Assembly: GCA_015499995.1 (NCBI GenBank)
Contig: JADNRV010000094.1
Location: 62,001-126,000, forward strand
Direction of reading: 5' to 3'
Source of the DNA: Flammula alnicola
Taxonomy: Eukaryota; Basidiomycota; Agaricomycetes; Agaricales; Strophariaceae
DNA: 64,000 nucleotides
A program made the position numbers and the translations under genes. The notes beneath the pieces are model-generated. The model was not told the DNA's origin. It searched no databases and saw nothing but the letters and a program-made list of their open reading frames with translations. Of this stretch, positions 61,160 through 64,000 are shown piece after piece (position 1 is the first letter of the stretch; the number at the start of each line of letters is the position of its first letter).

Positions 61160-61560
61160 GCATGTTGTCCTACAATATCTGAGCATAGTCTGTGCTCGCG
61201 TGAGCGTAGTCCATGCTCGCTCGAGCGTGTACAGCATGTGCCACAATATTCGAGCACAGTCTATGCTCGGGTATTGTATGGCACATTCCACAGTACGCGA
61301 GCATAGTCTACGCTCGAGTGCTGTATGGCTCGTACTACAATACGGCGCATCCTACAGTACTCGAGCATAGTCTATGCCCACTCGAGTACTGTATGGTGTG
61401 TCCTACAATATTCGAGCACAGTCTGCGCTCGAGTATTGTACGGCACATCCCACAATACACGAGCACATTCTATGCTCACTCGATTTGTATGGCATGACCT
61501 GCAATATTCGAGCGTAGTCTATGTTTGCTTGATCTTGTACAATCCTAATGTTCGATTATC
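61160..61560. repeat. GAGCATAGTCTATGCTC palindrome array
   Basis: About eight diverged palindromes of the GAGCATAGTCTATGCTC family occur at ~55-bp spacing, separated by TGTACAGCATGTGCCACAAT-like spacers. The array directly follows the 55-bp satellite. Confidence 0.85.
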
Positions 61561-61689
61561 CAGTACTCGAGTTAAAACGAGTATAGAACGTCCTCGCTCA
61601 ACTTCTTTTACTCACTCTGTGCGAGCTCTCTAACAGACGGTTGTACGGCAGGGGAATAATTTTTTTATTGAAAACACTACTATGTATAT

Positions 61690-62720
61690 ACTCTATCTAA
61701 GGCGAGCTAAGGGCTCGCAGAGGCGCGGATGGCGGAATTAGGTGAACGAGCTTCATGCTCGTTCATGAGTGAGCCGGCGAGCAAGGTGCGGAGGAAGGCG
61801 ACGGTTGTGGAGAATGCGGGGCAGGTGCACGAACGAGTACGAACCTCATTCGTGCATGAGGAGGCCGGCAAAGTTCGAAGCACGGAGGATGTGAGGCAGG
61901 TGCAGGAAAAAGCACGAAGCTCGTTCGCGCGTGAGGTTGCTGGCGAGGTTGGGAGGACAGAGGTCGCGGTAGTCGAGGTCGCGGAGTGTCTACACGAACA
62001 AGCATGACATTCGTTCGTGCTCCTTGGTAGCCATAGACGGAGCAGGCGGGGTGCGAGACGTGGCGAATGAGTTGCAAGAGGTTTCGAGATGGAACGAGGA
62101 GACGCTGCACGAACGAGCACGAAGCTCATTCGTACTTGTCGTGGGCGGAGACGGGCTGCGAGACATTTGAAGATGGAGAAGGGGGGGGGGCATGCGGCCG
62201 CGGGACGCCTGCGCGAACCAGCACGACACTTGTTCGTGCTCGCGGTGGCCAGGGACGGGGTAGATAGCCGGCGAGAGGGGGCAGGGGACTTGGAAGCTGC
62301 GTGGAGGGCGCCGAAAAGGAGATAGGCGGGTGGTAGGAGGCAGGCAGTGGAAAGGATGTGCGGGGTATGAACGGGCACGATGGAGACGGCTGTACCGACG
62401 AGCACGACGCTTGTTTCGTGCTCGAGAGGGTACAGGCGGGGTGCACACGGAGACGGTGGATTTGAAGGCCGCCGGCCGCCTCAAGAACGAGCACGAAGCA
62501 CGTTCGTGCTCGTTGTGACTCGAGAGGAGGCGCGAGGGCGGTTGTGGAGGCCGCGTTGGGCTCGTACGTGCTCGAGGCCGCCGGAGGAGGTAGGGGGCCG
62601 AGGGGACGGAGGCAATAGTCTGGGAGGCCGCGCGGCGGGTGTACGGACCAGCACGATGTCCGATCGTGCTCGACATCGCCAGCGAGAGGCAGAGGGGATG
62701 GGATATGGGAGGTTCCAGAC
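61690..62720. repeat. GCACGAAGCTCGTTCGTGC palindrome cluster
   Basis: Around ten palindromes of the type gaacgagcacgaagctcgtt/cgtgctcg occur every 70-100 bp in GC-rich sequence. The long minus-strand frames here (Ser/Pro/Arg/Thr-rich) have no domain and I do not regard them as genes. Confidence 0.75.
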
Positions 62721-64000
62721 CTACGTTACACGTAGATGAGCAGCACCGCTCGTCTCCACGAGAAAACGAGGACATACCGTATGTGTAACACCAACGAACC
62801 CCCAACGTCAAGCCCAGCCCGCACAGGCAACGTCTAACTCCGACGACGGGCAGCTCTCGAAGATGGGAAGGATGGCGGGTGATGCGATAAGGCTCCATAT
62901 GCCTTAACTCAGAGGTGCGTGAGGGGTTGGCAGGTTTCTCCTCCATCAAACCTAGTGCGGTAGGGTCTGCACCAGGTCTGATGGAGGAAAGACGCGGAAT
63001 TCGCATCCAGGGCGAGTCTAGGTGGCACTTTCAGCGAGTCCGAGGGCAGAAGTGCGAAACACTCACGGAAAAGGATGCTCGTCGAACCCCAGATTCGAGG
63101 AGCACACGATTTGGAACTCAATGCATACGTAGGAGTTATACCCCATACGCTGCACGGGCGAGATACAAGACGAGCGGCTAACGGAAAAGGCGTTGGAATG
63201 AAAGCAGACGCAGGAGTCATACTCCATACGTTGCGAAGATGCCCGTGTCCACAACACTGCGGAGAACTTAGAGCTGGTTCCTCCACACCATGAATTCCTC
63301 TGATTCCGAGAACCCAGCTATCCTGGCGCTATCGAGAATACGACAAACTGGCCCTTGGTCGGCCGTTACTTTCCCCGTACCTGGAATATCTCACTCAGTT
63401 TTTTTCTTTTACACCTTAAATTTTAATATTTACCCTTTGACTTGCACCAACGGGGAGGGGTATAATGATAGGGAGATGAGCGGCACGACCATGCCAGTGA
63501 GACAGATACTAAATGAACAAATTGCACCGCGACTCACGAGATTGACGCTCGAACTGCGGTTCAATGGAAGTAATGATCGATGCTTTCATGACCTAGGGGT
63601 GGATGCCGCTTGCCGCGGGCCCAAAATAAGGGGAAAGGGACTAACAAAAATGCGAAAGAACGATTGTAGTAGGTAGAGAGAAAAGTATATTGACACGATT
63701 GACGATTGCAATGGTGTCAGTGGAATTGAGGGTGGAAAGAGCTCGCCATAGGCCTCGACACTAAGCTGGTGTTCTATGGCTGGACATCGCGAGCGCTGAG
63801 CTCGAGGGTTGTGCCAGTGAGGTACTCGGGTACTACATCGTCGAACTGTCTCCAAGCTTCCCGAGCATCGTGTCTTGGCCACATCTCTCACACTCTCTCC
63901 CTCTGCAATCCACTTCTCGTATTCCTCTCGATTAACTCTGTAGCAAACCACACATTACGGGCAATGATTTGGATTCAAGATCAGATGCGTACAGTGCGGG
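62721..64000. other. no supported gene
   Basis: Two copies of the dispersed word ACGTAGGAGTTATACCCCAT/ACGCAGGAGTCATACTCCAT lie at about 63123 and 63205. A minus-strand frame entering from the window edge (about 64000 to 63780) has protein-like composition and may be the end of a gene outside the window, but I cannot name it. Confidence 0.4.

Noticed and set aside
61707..63006. Long minus-strand Ser/Pro/Arg-rich frames (232 and 338 residues)
   Set aside because: No domain, no splice structure, and they coincide with the GCACGAAGCTCGTTCGTGC hairpin cluster.

Overview
The window looks like a chromosome segment of a mushroom-forming basidiomycete (Agaricomycetes). Introns are short (mostly 50-70 bp, GT-AG) and intergenic DNA is repeat-rich. 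The gene families fit too: an F-box protein, an NRG1-type C2H2 regulator, a JmjC protein, a RecQ-like helicase with zinc fingers, a BAH-PHD protein and a TET/JBP-like 2-oxoglutarate dioxygenase. All gene models were spliced by eye, so exon borders are approximate.

Layout. 0-20 kb holds a few ordinary genes and several broken ones: a small Pro/Ser-rich protein (2.1-2.9 kb), a threefold 1.07-kb tandem repeat interrupted by a 522-bp Harbinger-like MITE (3.0-6.7 kb), an F-box gene that loses its 3' part (8.6-9.7 kb), a Ser/Pro-rich open stretch (9.75-11.85 kb), an auxilin/SWA2-like pseudogene (12.8-14.8 kb), a D-lactate dehydrogenase pseudogene (15.2-16.5 kb), an apparently intact NRG1-like zinc-finger gene (17.1-18.6 kb) and a 587-bp TIR element (19.4-19.9 kb).

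20-45 kb is the most interesting part. Five consecutive minus-strand genes (unknown A, unknown B, a JmjC protein, a ~6-kb helicase gene, unknown D) are followed by two plus-strand genes (unknown E, a BAH-PHD protein) and a convergent TET/JBP-like dioxygenase gene. Four of the minus-strand genes each have, upstream, an array of GTGGTCA words, and three of these also have a close copy of CCACAGCTTTTGCCAAGTGG. This suggests one co-regulated set or a multigene element. Telomere-like CCCTAA repeats and perfect hairpins lie just upstream of the helicase gene. A 23-bp CpG-rich minisatellite lies upstream of the dioxygenase gene.

45-64 kb is mostly non-coding: a Ty3/gypsy chromodomain-end fragment with one LTR, an HSP60 3' fragment, a 140-bp palindrome, an FAD monooxygenase gene, the 3' end of an Arg/Gly-rich protein gene, and about 13 kb of short-palindrome arrays in several sequence families. 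A block of more than 1.3 kb in this part is duplicated and partly triplicated, and it carries TTAGGG-like tracts. The overall picture is a subtelomere-like or accessory region that collects gene fragments and repeats around a cassette of chromatin-related genes.
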